DNA of 64,000 nt, from the NCBI GenBank assembly GCA_021209875.1, contig JAGYVD010000001.1, positions 1,116,001 to 1,180,000 of the forward strand, written 5' to 3'. Each line of letters opens with the position of its first letter. The first letter of the stretch is position 1. The notes below the pieces were generated by a model. It was not told the origin of the DNA, made no database searches, and saw only the letters and a program-made list of their open reading frames with translations. Made by a program: the position numbers and the translations under genes. This document shows, one piece after another, positions 19,018 through 32,848 of this stretch. Origin of the DNA: Rosellinia necatrix. Its lineage: Eukaryota > Ascomycota > Sordariomycetes > Xylariales > Xylariaceae.

Positions 19018-22000
19018 AAAGCTTAAAAAGCGCGCTAAAATAATTTAGCCGGCTAAAAAAGTTATAAGTGCTTATATTTAAATAAAACTAAAAATATTTA
19101 TTTTTAATTTTTTAAGCTTTATAAAAAGTTATAGTTTATAATTAACGGAATTAATACATGTTAGTTTAACAAAATTTAAACTAATACTGCAAAAATTAAA
19201 AAGTTAAAAATAATAATTTTATATATATTATAAAAACTTATATAATAAAATTGCTAATTTAAGTTAAAAAATTAATAAAAAAATAATAATTTAAATAATA
19301 TAACAAATTTTAATAATAAAAATCGAATTATTTTAATTTTAATATAATTTTTATAGTAATCGATTTAATTTTATTAAAAAATTGCTAGCAACTTAAAAAT
19401 GTTTTTATAATTAAATTTAAAAATATATTTTAGTGGATAATATATTAATTAATAATTATAAAACATTATATTTAATTAATAATAAAAGCTATGAGAATTT
19501 AAATTTTTGTTTTAATTAAAAATAAAAATATAGTTTATATAAATATTTTATAGTTTTTTATTTTAGGCAAAAATAGAAAAATTATTTAAAAATATTATTT
19601 AGTTTTAAAAAAACTTATTAATAAATATAATATTTATTAATATAATATTAATAAAAAGTTTTATATAAATATTGTTTTAAAAGCTTGTTTAATTAAAAAA
19701 AATTTAATATTATAGTTTTAATAGCTTACTACGTTTTAAAATATAAAAATAATATTTTAATAATTTAATTTATTAAATATTATAATTTAGTTTTTTAAAT
19801 ATAAATTTAATTTTTAATATTTAAATAAAAACTTTATTTTAAATATAAGCAGAATATTATAAATAATTTTAAAAATGCTGCTAGATTAATTATATTTAAT
19901 TAATTTTAATATATTTTAGCTTATAAGCTATTTTAAGATTTTTAAGTTAAAAACTTTAAAGCTTTTTAATATTAACGATTAAAATATTTAAAAAGCTGTG
20001 TTTTATAAGCATTAGTATATATAGCTAAAAACGTGCGGATTAACAGAATTTTATATATTAAATATAAAATATATGCTATTATATATATAACGTAATAAAT
20101 ATTTAAGCAACTTTTAAACAGAAAAGCTGTTTAACTTTTTTAAAAGCTGTATTAAAATCTGTTTAATTATTTAATAAAATATAATAAATTAAACTAAACT
20201 TTAATAATTAAAAACAAATATATTAAATTAATATATATATATTTTTAATAAATAAAACTATTATATAAGTTTTTTAAAAATTAAACAATTTATATATTAA
20301 ATAAAAAACATTATAAGCTTATAGTTTATATTATTAAAAGCGATTCAGATGTTTTTATAATAACTTATAAAAATAAAACTTAATATAAGCTTTAATTAAA
20401 AAATAAAAAAATTAATAATAAGCTTTTTTTGTTTTATATTAAAAAGCTTGTTAAAAATATTAAATAAGCTGGCAAAAAAATAATTAATAAAATAAATAAA
20501 CTATTAAATAAAACCGGCTTATTACTAAAACTATAGCTAAAAATAAATTAAACAGCTGTTTAATTATATAATAAAAGCTTTTTAAAGCTTAGAACTTTTA
20601 TATTTTCTATTATATATTTAAATATTAATTAATATAATATTATTAATAATATAATTTAGTTTAAATAAAAACGTTAATAAATAATTTATAATTAGATTAA
20701 AACAGAATATATATATATTAATATTATATATATTTAATAAAAAAAAAACTTGCTGCTAAAAATAATAAATATATAAAATTAAACTTTAAACTTATATTAA
20801 ATATTTAATTAAATATAAAATAATTAATTTATATTATATATAAGTTTTTAATTATAAAAATAATTATTACTAAAAATATTAAATTTAATAAAAGCTGTTT
20901 TATTTTAAAAAGCAAAAAAACTAGCTATTAAAATTAAATAAATAGTAATAAAAAATTAAAAGTTTTAAATCTAATAAATAAACAGCAGTACAAAATAAAT
21001 AATAAATAAAAGCTTAAAATATATTATATATAGCTTTTAAAAATATAAAAATGTTATAAATATTTTTATTTATAGCCTGGTTAATTAAATTAATAAATAT
21101 AAATCGGAAGTAAATATATTAGCAGAACAGATTTTAAGCTAAAAACTAGTTTTTTAAATATAACAGTAAAAACTTATTATTTTAAATATAATTTTTAAGC
21201 TAAAAATAGTTTTAATAAAAAGTTTTAAAAATAAAATAATTATAACGCGCAGAAAAATAGTTATTTATAGCGCTTTAAAAATATTATAAATTTTATAATA
21301 ATAAAAACGCTAATTATTAAACAAGCTAATAAAAGCTGATTTTAGCTAGCTAAACAAATAATAAAAAGCTAAAAAACTTAAATAAAATATAAATATATAT
21401 ATAAAATATTTTTATTTATAAACAGATGAAGCTATAAAATTAAACGTAAAAATTAAATAAAAAGCGAAAAATAATATAAAAAGCTTAATATTTATTATAA
21501 TAATATATATAAAACTAAAAATAAACTTATTAAAAATTATATATAAAATATTTTTATAAAAATATTTTTTTAAAACAAATAAAAGCTTTATATTTTAAAA
21601 ATCGCAAGTATAAAATATTATATATTATATTTGCAGCTATAATATAATAATATAAAGCTGATCGATTAAAAACTAGTTTAAAAATTAAATATATTAAAAT
21701 AATTTTATTAAAAACTTCTTATAAAATAAAAAAAAAATTAATTTTAAAATAATTTTTTAAAAAAGCATATAAAAAATGCTTGCTATATAAAAAAAAAGTT
21801 ATAAAAATAGTTTTAATAAAAAAAAAAAACAAGCTATTATTATTTAAATAAATATTTATATATAAATTTAATAAAAAAATTTTTAAAAGTTTATAAAATA
21901 AAACTAGTTATATAAAAAATTTATAAATAATAAATACGTTTTAGTTAATATATGCTATAACGTTTATAATAAATTTTTTTAAATAATAATAATAATTAAC

Positions 22001-22619
22001 GTATATTTTAATTTAAAAATTAAATAGTTTAATATAATAGTAATATTTTTAAATGTTTTAAAAACAGCAAACTTTTTATTATATATTTAATATTAAACAG
22101 CTTTAAGCAGCAGAAAAAACTATATTATTAAATAAAGTTTTATATAAGCTATAAAATTTTTATTATTATAATATAAAAATTTTTAAATATTTTAAAACGT
22201 TTTAAGCTAATTATATTTAATAAAAACTATATTTATTTTATATTTTAAATTATAAAATATTTATTTTATTTTATATAAACGATTTTTAGTTATATATAAA
22301 AAAATAATAAAAATTAACTAAAAAATTATTAGCAAGATTAAAAAGCTTATAAGTTTAAAAAGTAAAAAATATTGCTTAGTTTTTAAAAATTAAAATAATT
22401 TACAACTATATAAAAAACAATTATATTAATATATAATTAATATATTAAAAAATCGCTGCTTGATTTAATTTAATTAATAACGCTTAAATTTTAAAAATAT
22501 TACTTTTATATAAAAAGCTGCTAAAATATATAAAACAAGCTTTAAAAAAAAAATTAAAATATATTGAAAAAAATTAGCTTAATATTTTATATAGCGATTA
22601 TATTATAATTAAATATAGC
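19018..22619. other. unresolved RIP-degraded element interior
   Basis: Continuous AT-rich decay with AGCT remnants. No surviving domain signature was recognised on either strand. Confidence 0.6.
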
Positions 22620-22624
22620 GTTTA

Positions 22625-22809
22625 TGACGCAGTCAGGAAGGGGGGCTCCTTATCTAGCTAGCGCAGCTAGCTAGATAAGGATTGTGTAGATTAGATAAGG
22701 TACTAGCCTAAGGCTTCTGGTCCCTGCGGGACCAGAAGCCCTTCCTTCTTTAATTCTACATCACACTTTTACAGACTCAATACCACACTACCCTTAGTAA
22801 ACCGTACTA
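22625..22809. mobile_element. solo LTR, 185 bp, TSD GTTTA
   Basis: Starts TGACGCAGTCAGG and ends ACCGTACTA (CA changed to TA). It is flanked by GTTTA at 22,620-22,624 and 22,810-22,814. Two large hairpins dominate: arms of CCTTATCTAGCTAGC around GCAG (22,648-22,681), and GGCTTCTGGTCCC paired with GGGACCAGAAGCC (22,712-22,740). Unlike the other LTR families here in sequence, but similar in size, hairpin density and TG...CA ends. Confidence 0.8.
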
Positions 22810-22814
22810 GTTTA

Positions 22815-25408
22815 TAGCTGCATTATTATTAAAATATTTTATAAATTTAAGTTTAAATTATATAAAAGCAGCTGATTAAATAATTTATTATTTATATTAT
22901 ATAAAAATTTTAAAATTATATATAAAAGCAGAGATTTAGCAGCTTAAGCTTTATTAATTATAAAAACATGTTATTTATAAACAATATAAAAACTAGGCGT
23001 TTTTATATAAATATATTATATTTTTGTTTAAAAATACAATTTTTAAAAAGTTATTAAATAAAATATAATTTTAATATTTATAATAAAAGCTGAAGTTATT
23101 ATTATAAATTATATAGTTAAAAATAATAGCTTTAAAACAGTTTTTAAAAATTTTATTTTAAACTTAAAAAATATAAATAATTTATTTAAATAATATTTAA
23201 ACAATCTGTTTAATAATTAATAAATATAAAAAATTATTATAAAGCTTAAATATATAAATATATAAAATATATAGTTTAAATAAAAATATTAAAAAGTTTA
23301 TTTATAATAAAATATTTTTTATTAATTAAATACTAATAAATAGCTTTATAAAAACTTTATATAAATATAGTTTAAATATTTTAAAGTTTTATTTGATTTA
23401 AATAATTTATATTATAATATAAAAAATTAATAAGCTAATAGCTTAAATTTTTAATAATTAATTAAAAAATTTCAAAATTAAAAATATTTAAAAACTTTTA
23501 ATTTTACGCGACTTTTAAAAATGCGTTTTTTTTTTAATTTTATTAAGATTTTTAAATTATTAAACTTTTAAGCATATTAAAAAATGTTTTAAAATTAAAT
23601 TACAATAAACTTTTAAACAGCAATTAAAAATATAAGCTATATAGCAAAAACAAACAGAAAAACTATAATAAAACAAAAATAAAAAATATAAAAAAAACAA
23701 TAAACAAAAAGCAACTAGTTATAAAAATATAAACGTTAAAAGTAGCTAAAAACATATAAAAATATAAAAATTTATAAAAATAAACGTTTTTAAAGCTATA
23801 GCATTTTATTTTTTATGAAAATATTAAAATTTAACGCAGTAAAATTTTAAAGTTTAAAATAATTTATTTTAAATTAATTAATAATTAATAAAAGCTTATA
23901 ATAATTATTTATAATAACGTTAAAAATAAAATAAAAAACGTAAAAATATTTAGCTATTAATTAAATATATAAAAACTTAATTTTATATTATTAATTATAT
24001 ATTAATTAATTAATTAAAACATATAAAATAAAATATAAACTAAAAATATATTTATATTTAAAAATATAATGTTAATATTAATTATTATATTTAATAATTT
24101 TATAATATAATTTATTTAATTAATTAATAAGCATAAAATTCATATAGCTTAAATAAAGCATTTTTTAAAAATATTTATTAATTTTAAACATAAATAAATA
24201 AAACAAAAAATAATATTAGCAGCAGCAGCAGCAGCGCTATTTATTATATAATGTTTTAAATTAAAAATAATAAATAAAAGCAGTATATATAACTATATAA
24301 AGTTTAGCAATAATAGTTTAGCATTATTAATTATAATAAAGCTTTAAAAATTTAAAACAATATATTTTTAATATTTAAATTTAAATTTAAATTAAACAAG
24401 CTTAATAAAAATAAATTTAAAAAAACCGTTATTAAAACAAATTAATATATTTTTTAATTTTAAATATTATATTTAAATAAATTATAAACAAGCAAAAAAT
24501 ATTAAAAATATTATTTATAATAATATAAGCAGTTAAAACAATAAAAGCAGCAGAAGCAGCATTAATAGCAGCAATAGTAATAAAAGCAGCAGTAGTAGCA
24601 GTAAAAACAGTAGTAGCAGCAGAAGTAGTAGTAACAGCAGCAGCAGCAGCAGCAGCAGTAGCGCAAGCTTAAGTCTAGCAGTAATAAAAACGATTTTAAT
24701 AATTATTTATAATAACTATTAATAATTTAAATATACGTTAATAAATAAATCGTATTAATAATTTATAAACAAAAATAATATAATTAATAAATATAATATA
24801 TAATAAATTATAATAATATTTATAAATTAATATAATTATAATAAAACTTTAAAATTATAGCTTTAATAAATATAAGCAATAAATTTATTAAAAAAAATAT
24901 ATATTTTAAAATAATAAAAAAAACTATGTTTTATATTAATATATAAAAGTTTAATAAAATATATAAGCAAAAAATTATATATAGCTTATATATTTAAACT
25001 TAAAAAAAAAAAAAAATATTAAAAATAAAAACTAAATATTAATTTATATTTAAATAGTTAATAAGTTATTAATTATTTTTAAATATTAATAAAAAGTTGT
25101 TAAATTTAATTAAAATATAAAGCGATAATATAATTAAAAATATATATTTAAAAAATATTTTTTTAAACATGTTAATACAGCCAAAAACAAGCTATTTATA
25201 GCTTTAAAAAAAGCCGCGCTATATAATTTTATTTTTATTTATTATTATATATAAACAAGCTAATTATATTAATAAAGCATATATATTATTAAAAATAAGC
25301 TAACTAATTTATTAAAAATATTTAAAAAAAACTAGTTTAAATAAAAAATTTAAAAACAATTAAAAATAAAACAATAAATTAATTAATAAATTAATTAATT
25401 TAAAAATA
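22815..25408. other. RIP-degraded element interior with Ser/Ala-type triplet remnants
   Basis: Mostly unreadable. At 24,530-24,665 imperfect AGC/AGT/GTA triplets persist (AGCAGCAGCAGCAGCAGC near the end), a relic of a trinucleotide repeat. A similar CTG/GCT-rich patch lies at 39,005-39,165. Confidence 0.55.
24530..24665. repeat. imperfect AGC triplet tract
   Basis: Interspersed AGC, AGT, AAC and GTA triplets, ending in a nearly pure (AGC) run before GCGCAAGC. It survives RIP better than neighbouring sequence. Confidence 0.75.
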
Positions 25409-25751
25409 TATAATAATAATATAAAATAACTTAGCAATTAAGCTAAAAATTTTTATTTTAAAAATTTTTAAGGGCCTAAAGCGAGCTTGCGAGCGTGATA
25501 AAAATTGCGAAAAGGTTGAGAGTTGCGAGTAGAAGAAACCAGACGTGCGGATAGAATGATTATTTAGCTTGCGTTTTGTTATACAGGTCAACTCTTTAGT
25601 GGTTAGTTTCTTATTTTATATAGGCAGCCAAGGGCTGTTTTTCCGGACTGGCTGTATTTGTGTTTGAATTTAGTTAGGGATTTATATCGCGTAGCGCGCG
25701 CGCGCGGGTGCAGTCTGCCGCGTAAGGCCTGCAAAGCTTGCATGTGCTACA
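25409..25751. mobile_element. LTR-like repeat, middle copy
   Basis: Left end is the G-to-A converted form of the 17,367 copy. The 25,470-25,750 body aligns with 29,335-29,617, sharing AACCAGACGT, GCTTGCGTTTTGTTATAC and TCGCGTAGCGC. Differences are G/A or C/T. The centre (25,600-25,740) keeps GC-rich sequence such as GCGCGCGCGCGGGTGCAG and a TATATAGG promoter-like site. Both ends are mutated, as expected for a copy lying inside a larger RIP domain. The exact right end (near TACA, 25,751) is uncertain. Confidence 0.65.
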
Positions 25752-28700
25752 GAATCAAATATATTAGATTTAAATACGTTTATTAGGACTTATATAAGTA
25801 ATAAAATCTAAGTTGCGTATTATATAATAATAATAATTCGGCCTGATATTTAAACAAAAAAACATTATATTAGCTAATATATCTTTATAATACGTTAGAG
25901 TAATTTATATAAATAGGTCTGCATAACTTTTTACGAGATAATATATATATACATATTAAATAAACCCTGTAAAAGTCCTCTGTTCTATATATATATATAC
26001 GCCAAGCTATTAGTTTTATACAAAAGACCTGCATATATATTAAATAAGTTTATAACCTTTGTTCTATATAACAGGCTTTATATATACTTTACCTAGCTTT
26101 ATTAAAAAAAAAACTCCCGGAGTAAAGGTCTTTTAATAGGCCCCCCTAGAAAAAAAAAAAGACCGGAGCCTAAGTAGTTGTTAGTTATAATACAACTTTT
26201 TTATATTTTATTATAAAACGCAGAACTATTTATAAAAAAAGTTTTTTAAAGCTAGTATCCTATCCGCGTAAAAACTCAAGTATTTTTTTTTTTTAAGTTT
26301 TATAAAAGCTTTAAAATTAAATATATACAGCAGTGTTTTTTTAAAAAACGCTAGCTAACAGTAACAAATTTAATAATAAATTAATATCTGCTTTATTGTT
26401 TAAATATCGGATAAAAATAACATTTAATAATTTAAATAAATCTTTTATATTATAAGTCTTTTTTAAACATAATCATGCTTTTATTTTTAAAAGCTTTAAA
26501 AAATATTATTTTTATAAAATTTTAAATATTTTATATTATATTAAACATTATATCTAGGTTAATATCGTTTTATATATTATTTATATATAATTTTAAAATA
26601 AACAAGAATTTCTGATCTAATTTTTTTTATTTTTTTACTTCCGTCGAAACAATATTTCCAACGTTTAATTATATATTTTAAAATCTAGTTTATAATAACT
26701 TTATAAAAATAATTTTAATAAAATAAATCCGTTTAAAATTTTCGACAGCAAAAAATATATTTTATTATTAACAAAAACGTAGCTATCTGTTAAAGTTCCT
26801 TAATAAACATGTTTTTTTTATTTATTTAAAGTACGCTAAAGTTTATAGAATTTTTTAAAATAATTAAATAGTTTTTAAACAATTTAAACTTAATTTTATT
26901 TAATATTTTAATTTTAAAGTTTAAAAATATAATTAATATTTTTACTTTTTAAATATAAATTAAACTAAAAGCAGACTTAACAAGCTTTTTAACTTTTAAT
27001 AATACTTGCGATATAAAATTATTAACGTAAATACACAGGATATTATTAATATATTTTTATAATATAAAATATTAAAATAGTTATTAATATATAGTTTATG
27101 TTCCGCTATATAAAAGTTAACAATATTAAAAAAACATATAACTTTTATAGCTAGTCTTTTTTATTAATAAAAATATTTTAAGCTGTATTTAAATATAAAA
27201 TAGTTATTAATAATATCTGCAAGTTTGCCTGCTATTTAAGTCTAATATAGTTTTTTATAGCATAAATCGCTATATTTTTATATTATACGTTTATATATTT
27301 TTTTAATTAGTTCTAAAGAAATGTTGGAGTAATATACTACTACATCTGCAGTTATTAAAAAAATACGTTATAATTATATTATTAAAAATAATAACGTTAT
27401 ATAAAGTTGTTTTAATAATATAATAATTTATATGTTATTATTAATTGCTTTTTAAAAAGTTTAAATAAGATTTTAACGGCCAGGTTATATATAGCTTTAT
27501 AGCAAAAAATAATAAGTTTAAAAGCAAAAAGGTTTTTATAAATCTTTAATAGCCTTGTAAACATAAAAAACTTATTTTTATAATTTTTAACTTGTTAAAG
27601 AAAAGCTTTTTTTTATTTTATAAAACCTAGCAGGTATTTTAATAATATATTAACAAAAGCTTTTATTTTATTTTATATAATATTGTTTTAAACAAACGTT
27701 TTAATTATTATAACTTCTTTAAAGTCATTTTTACGTTATTTAAATATTTTTACAGTTTTTATAATATTAATCTAAAAATATTATTATTACTTCTAGGTTT
27801 TTATTAAATGCTATAATAAAAGTTTATGTTTTTATAAATATTTTTAAATATTATTTAATTTTAATTTATTTTAATAAACTAAAAAAAACATCGTAGAACT
27901 TATTAATTTGTTTTATAAGCTTAAATCGTCTCTTTTTTAATCCTTGTTTTATATAATGTTCCGTTTTTCCTAAGTCGACTATTTATTTTAAAATATCAAG
28001 TTTTAGGTTATATAGTTCTACAGATAGTTTATTAATTCTAGCTCTCTATTTAATTCTAGTTTTAAAGTTATTTCAAGCTTTTTTAAATAGTTTATTATTT
28101 TTAGCTATATAAATAAAATATTTATTTTTTAATACTAAACTATTTTCTATTTTAAAAAGTAGTAATATTTTATTTAATATATAAACTTTTTTAACCGAAC
28201 TAAACATTAATAAAACAATTATAAATATTCTAATTAAAAGTTCAGCTTATATATTAGCTAATAGCTTAATTAAAATGCTGTCCAAAAAAATTAAAAAAAT
28301 ATTATACTTAACTTTTTTTTTTAAACTTACTTTTTAAGTTTGCTTTTCGTTTTTTTAACGTTTCCCGAGGCCTTAAATCCTTTTTTTAAAAACGTTTTCT
28401 TAAGTTTTTTTTTAAAACCTCTTAATAGCTTTTTTTTAACGCTTAAATATTATTAACATATTATCTTTTAAAACAGTATACTATATAATATTTTACAAGT
28501 ACATAAGTTAACGTTTAATTTCCTCCGCAACTTTCTTATTTATAAACTTATATAAGTTCTTTAAAATAAGTTTATTTATTTTAAATTCTTTAACTTTTTA
28601 ATAAATAACAACTTTAACAAAAGCTTTGTTAAGCTCCGCCATATTTTTTATATAAATAATATTTATTACTTTTTAAACTAAAAATAAACAATCTGTTTTT

Positions 28701-29329
28701 GCCTGCTCGTAGTCTACGTTTAACCAAGATTTTTTTAAAACAGGTTACAATTCTGCTTTATTTTTATCTATATAATTATAAACATTTTAAAATGTCTTTT
28801 TTTATTATATATTAAAATAACTTTATAAAATATTTTTCGTTTACTACTTTAAATTAAAATAAATTCTTTAAAAAATACTTTTAATTTTTTACTTTTAATA
28901 ATCTTCTAAAAACCGTTTCTTTAAAAAAATTTAAAAGTTTACTAATAATAATATCAAGTATATTTTCTTTAACATTCCTTAAAAAGTTTTTAAAGTACTA
29001 AAACTTCAAGTTTTTTAATGCTTTTAATTAAAACGGAAATATTTTATTCGTTTTATATGTTTATATTATATAAAAAGTTTTATTAACTTAACTATATCGT
29101 TTACATACGTTAACAAATTTAAAAAACAAAAATCTAAAAGCTTTACAGTATATAGTTAAAACTGCCTTAATACAGTCTTTTACCGACGTAAAATATAAAT
29201 ATAAAGCTATACGTTTTTGTTTACGTTCGATTTCCGCAACAAAAAAAATAATAAAAAAAAAAAAAAGTTAAATCAAAAAGCTATTATAAAATAAAAGTAT
29301 AACTATAAGCAATTTTTTATAAATAAAAA
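25752..29329. mobile_element. interior of LTR-like element, partly readable on the minus strand
   Basis: Less depleted of G and C than the rest of the block. It holds near-tandem AT repeats at 25,915-26,080. On the minus strand several open patches persist. One near 29,240-29,095 runs for about 48 codons (VAEIERKQKRIALYLYFTSV...). One near 28,640-28,510 reads MAELNKAFVKVV and, further on, KNLYKFINKKVAEEIKR. Another near 26,670 reads RWKYCFDGSKK. They are consistent with a decayed gag/pol-type or transposase protein read on the minus strand, but no family could be named. Confidence 0.4.
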
Positions 29330-29763
<434 letters not shown>

Positions 29764-30844
29764 GAAATATATAAATTATTATATTAACAATAATATTAAA
29801 TAATATAAATAATATTATAAATAATTAAAAATATAATATAAATTATAAAATAAATATATATAATAAAAGCTATAATAAAAGCTGAAATATTAATATTAAT
29901 ATATAATAAAATATAAATTTAGTTTTTTTAAAATAAACTATATAAAAAAAAATTAAAACAAAAGTATTAATTTTTATATTAATTTATATAAACTATAATT
30001 TAATATATATTTTAAATAATTTTATAACGTTAAAAAATATTAACGCAACTTATAAATTAATTTAATATATAACTATTATTAATTTTAATCTGGCTATAAA
30101 ACCGTTTTATTTTTAATAAAAATATAATTTATATATTAATATATATATTAATTAAAGCTATTTTGCAGCTTTAACAGTAGTTTTAATTTTTTGCTTTAGT
30201 TTTATAAAATATAAAATTTTTTTAATATATAATTTAGCTAGTTTTTTTAATAATTTTTTAGCTGTTTATTTATATTTTTTAAATAAAATATATATTTTTA
30301 ATTAATAAAATAAATTAATATTATAATATTATATAATATATATAATATTAAATATTAATTTAATATTTTTAATTATTAAAATAATTTAATAATTGTAAAT
30401 TATATTAAAGTTTATAATTAATATAAAATTTATTAAAAATAAAAAATAAAAACTATTTTATTAGTTTTTATAAAATATTAATAATTAAAACTTAAAAATA
30501 AAATTTTTAATTAGTTTTATTAATAATAATTTTTATATTAAATAAATAAAAATATTTTTTAAATAATAAAATTTAATTAAAATTAAATTATAATATATTT
30601 ATATTTTAAAATATTTTATTTCTAAAAAATATTAAAATATATTAATTTTATATTAATTAATAAAAGCTTATTTTAAATAAATTTTAATATTTAAAAAAAA
30701 TATAAATAAAATTTTAAAAAATAATAATAAATAATTTTATTTAATATATTATTATTATTTATTATTATCTACTAATTTAAATAAATAAGCAGGATTTTTG
30801 TTTTAAGATTTTTATTTTAAAATTTTCTGGTTTAAGATTTTTAA
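29764..30844. other. unresolved RIP-degraded sequence
   Basis: No motif or terminal repeat recognised. Confidence 0.6.
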
Positions 30845-30979
30845 CGCGGGATTTTCTAGCGCAGGATTTTCTAGCGCAAGATTTTCTAACGCAGGATTTT
30901 TTAACGCAAGATTTTTTAACGCAAGATTTTTTAGCGCAAGATTTTCTAGCACAGGATTTTCTAGCTCGGGATTTTTTTG
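30845..30979. repeat. 15-bp minisatellite, nine units in perfect register
   Basis: Nine consecutive 15-mers of the form CGCAGGATTTTCTAG, varying at CGC/CAC/CTC, AG/GG/AA and C/T sites. One or two degenerate units precede them (30,818-30,844). Most variants are C/T or G/A. Unit spacing is exactly 15 throughout. Confidence 0.93.
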
Positions 30980-31126
30980 TTTAAAATTTTTAAATTATAA
31001 TAGTTAAATTTATTAAAATTAATAATAAATATTAAAATTAGCTTTTTTATTATATATAAGTTTTATTAATATTTTTATATTTTTATTATAACTAATTTTT
31101 TATTCTTATAATTAGTTTTTTTTATA
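30980..31126. other. AT-rich spacer
   Basis: No recognisable feature between the minisatellite and the next solo LTR. Confidence 0.5.
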
Positions 31127-31131
31127 GTTAG

Positions 31132-31334
31132 TGAGAAGACTGGTAAGAGGGTAGGAAGAAAGATGCTTCTATTAATTCCTCTGCTAGGTGGGGAATTCTA
31201 GTAACACTAGAATTAACCCCTGCAGGGGTGGCCGTGGGCCACCTGTTGCCAGCCGTAGCCTGTGCAACCTATCTAATCTAATAATACACGAGCCGTTGGC
31301 TCGATTGATGTGGGCCCCTTCGGGGACTCTATCA
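31132..31334. mobile_element. solo LTR, 203 bp, TSD GTTAG
   Basis: Starts TGAGAAGACTGG and ends GGACTCTATCA. It is flanked by GTTAG at 31,127-31,131 and 31,335-31,339. Hairpins: AATTCTAGT/ACTAGAATT, the palindrome CCCCTGCAGGGG, GAGCCGTTGGCTC and GGGCCCCTTCGGGG. It resembles a diverged member of the 34,507/37,040 LTR family (GGAATTCTAG hairpin, GTGGGCCACC, CCTATCTAATCTA). Essentially no RIP. Confidence 0.88.
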
Positions 31335-31339
31335 GTTAG

Positions 31340-32848
31340 TTTTTATATAGCAATTATTTTTTTTAGCTGTAGCAGCTAATATTTTATAATTATTAAATTT
31401 TAATATTAAATTTTAAATTAATAAATAAAATAATTATAAAATAATATAATTTATTAATAATTAATATAAAAATTAATATAATTATAAAAATATTATATTT
31501 TATTTAAATTTATTTTATTAAAATTTATAAAATTTAAATTAAAATTTAAATTTAATATATAAATACTTAATATAATTTAAATAATTTTAAAACTTATAAA
31601 TATTATAATTATTATTTTATAAAAATAAATAAAATTATAAATTAATAAAATATAAAATAAAATAAAAATTAATTAATAAATAAAATTATTTAAAAAAACA
31701 GCTAATTAAAAAATATAAAAAAGCTTATAATAAAATTTTTAAATTATTTTTATTTTAATTATTTTTAATTTTAAAAATATTAATAAAAATATATTAAAAA
31801 AATAAAAATAAAAATAAAAAAACTTATAATTAAATTTTTAACATAATTTTTAATGTTTATATTTTTAATTTAAAATATTTTAATAAAAATAAAAATAAAA
31901 ATATTAAAAATAAATTTATAATAAAATTAATAAAAATAAAAATAAAAATAAATATTAAAATAAACTTATAATAAAATTTATAAAAAGATTTTTTTATTAG
32001 CTAGAAAAATATTTTATAAAAATATTAAAAAAATAATAAAAATAAAACAATAATAAAAATTAAATTAAAATTATATAAATTTTATTATTTAAAAATTTTA
32101 TTTATACTTTATAAAATATTAATAAATAAGTTTATTAATATTTAATATTAATAAAAATATATTAAAACAACTTTTATAATTAAATTTAATTATAAAAGTT
32201 TAAGTTTTAAACATAATATTATAAAATATTAATAAAAAAATTATAAATAAAATAGGTTTATTTATAATAAACTTTATAAATTAAATTTTTTTGTTTTAAT
32301 TAGTTTAAACATTTAAAATTTATTAATAAATTAATTAATATACTAATTAAAATAAACTTAAATAATAATTTAAAAAATATATATATATATATATATATAT
32401 TAAATTAATTTTATTAATTTATTTAGTTTAAAATTAACTAGTTATAACAGTTTTAAATGAATTTTTAATTAATTAATATTAAAATTAATATAAAAGAAAT
32501 AAAAACTTTAAAAAAAACATATTTTATTAATTTCTTTTATTTTTTTAAAGTTTTAACCAGTTAAAAAATCTAAATTTAATTATTTAAACAATTAATATAA
32601 TAATTAAAATATAAATAAAATATAATAAACTTCTTAAGCAAATTTATATTAAAAAAAAACCTAGTTTTAATAATACAGCTTTTTAAATATAAATAAAATT
32701 ATGTTTTAAATTAAAAAACGGTTAAAACTTAAAAAATAAATATATAATTAATAACTTATAAAATTAGCAAATTTTTAAAAATAAAAAAAGTTATAAATAA
32801 AAAAATAAATATTAATAAACAAAAGCTTTATTAATAATTAAAATTAAA
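31340..32848. other. unresolved RIP-degraded sequence
   Basis: Nothing recognised. A (TA)n run occurs near 32,380-32,400. Confidence 0.6.

Noticed and set aside
30845..30979. CRISPR-like array
   Set aside because: 15-bp units are contiguous without spacers; this is a tandem minisatellite in a eukaryotic genome.
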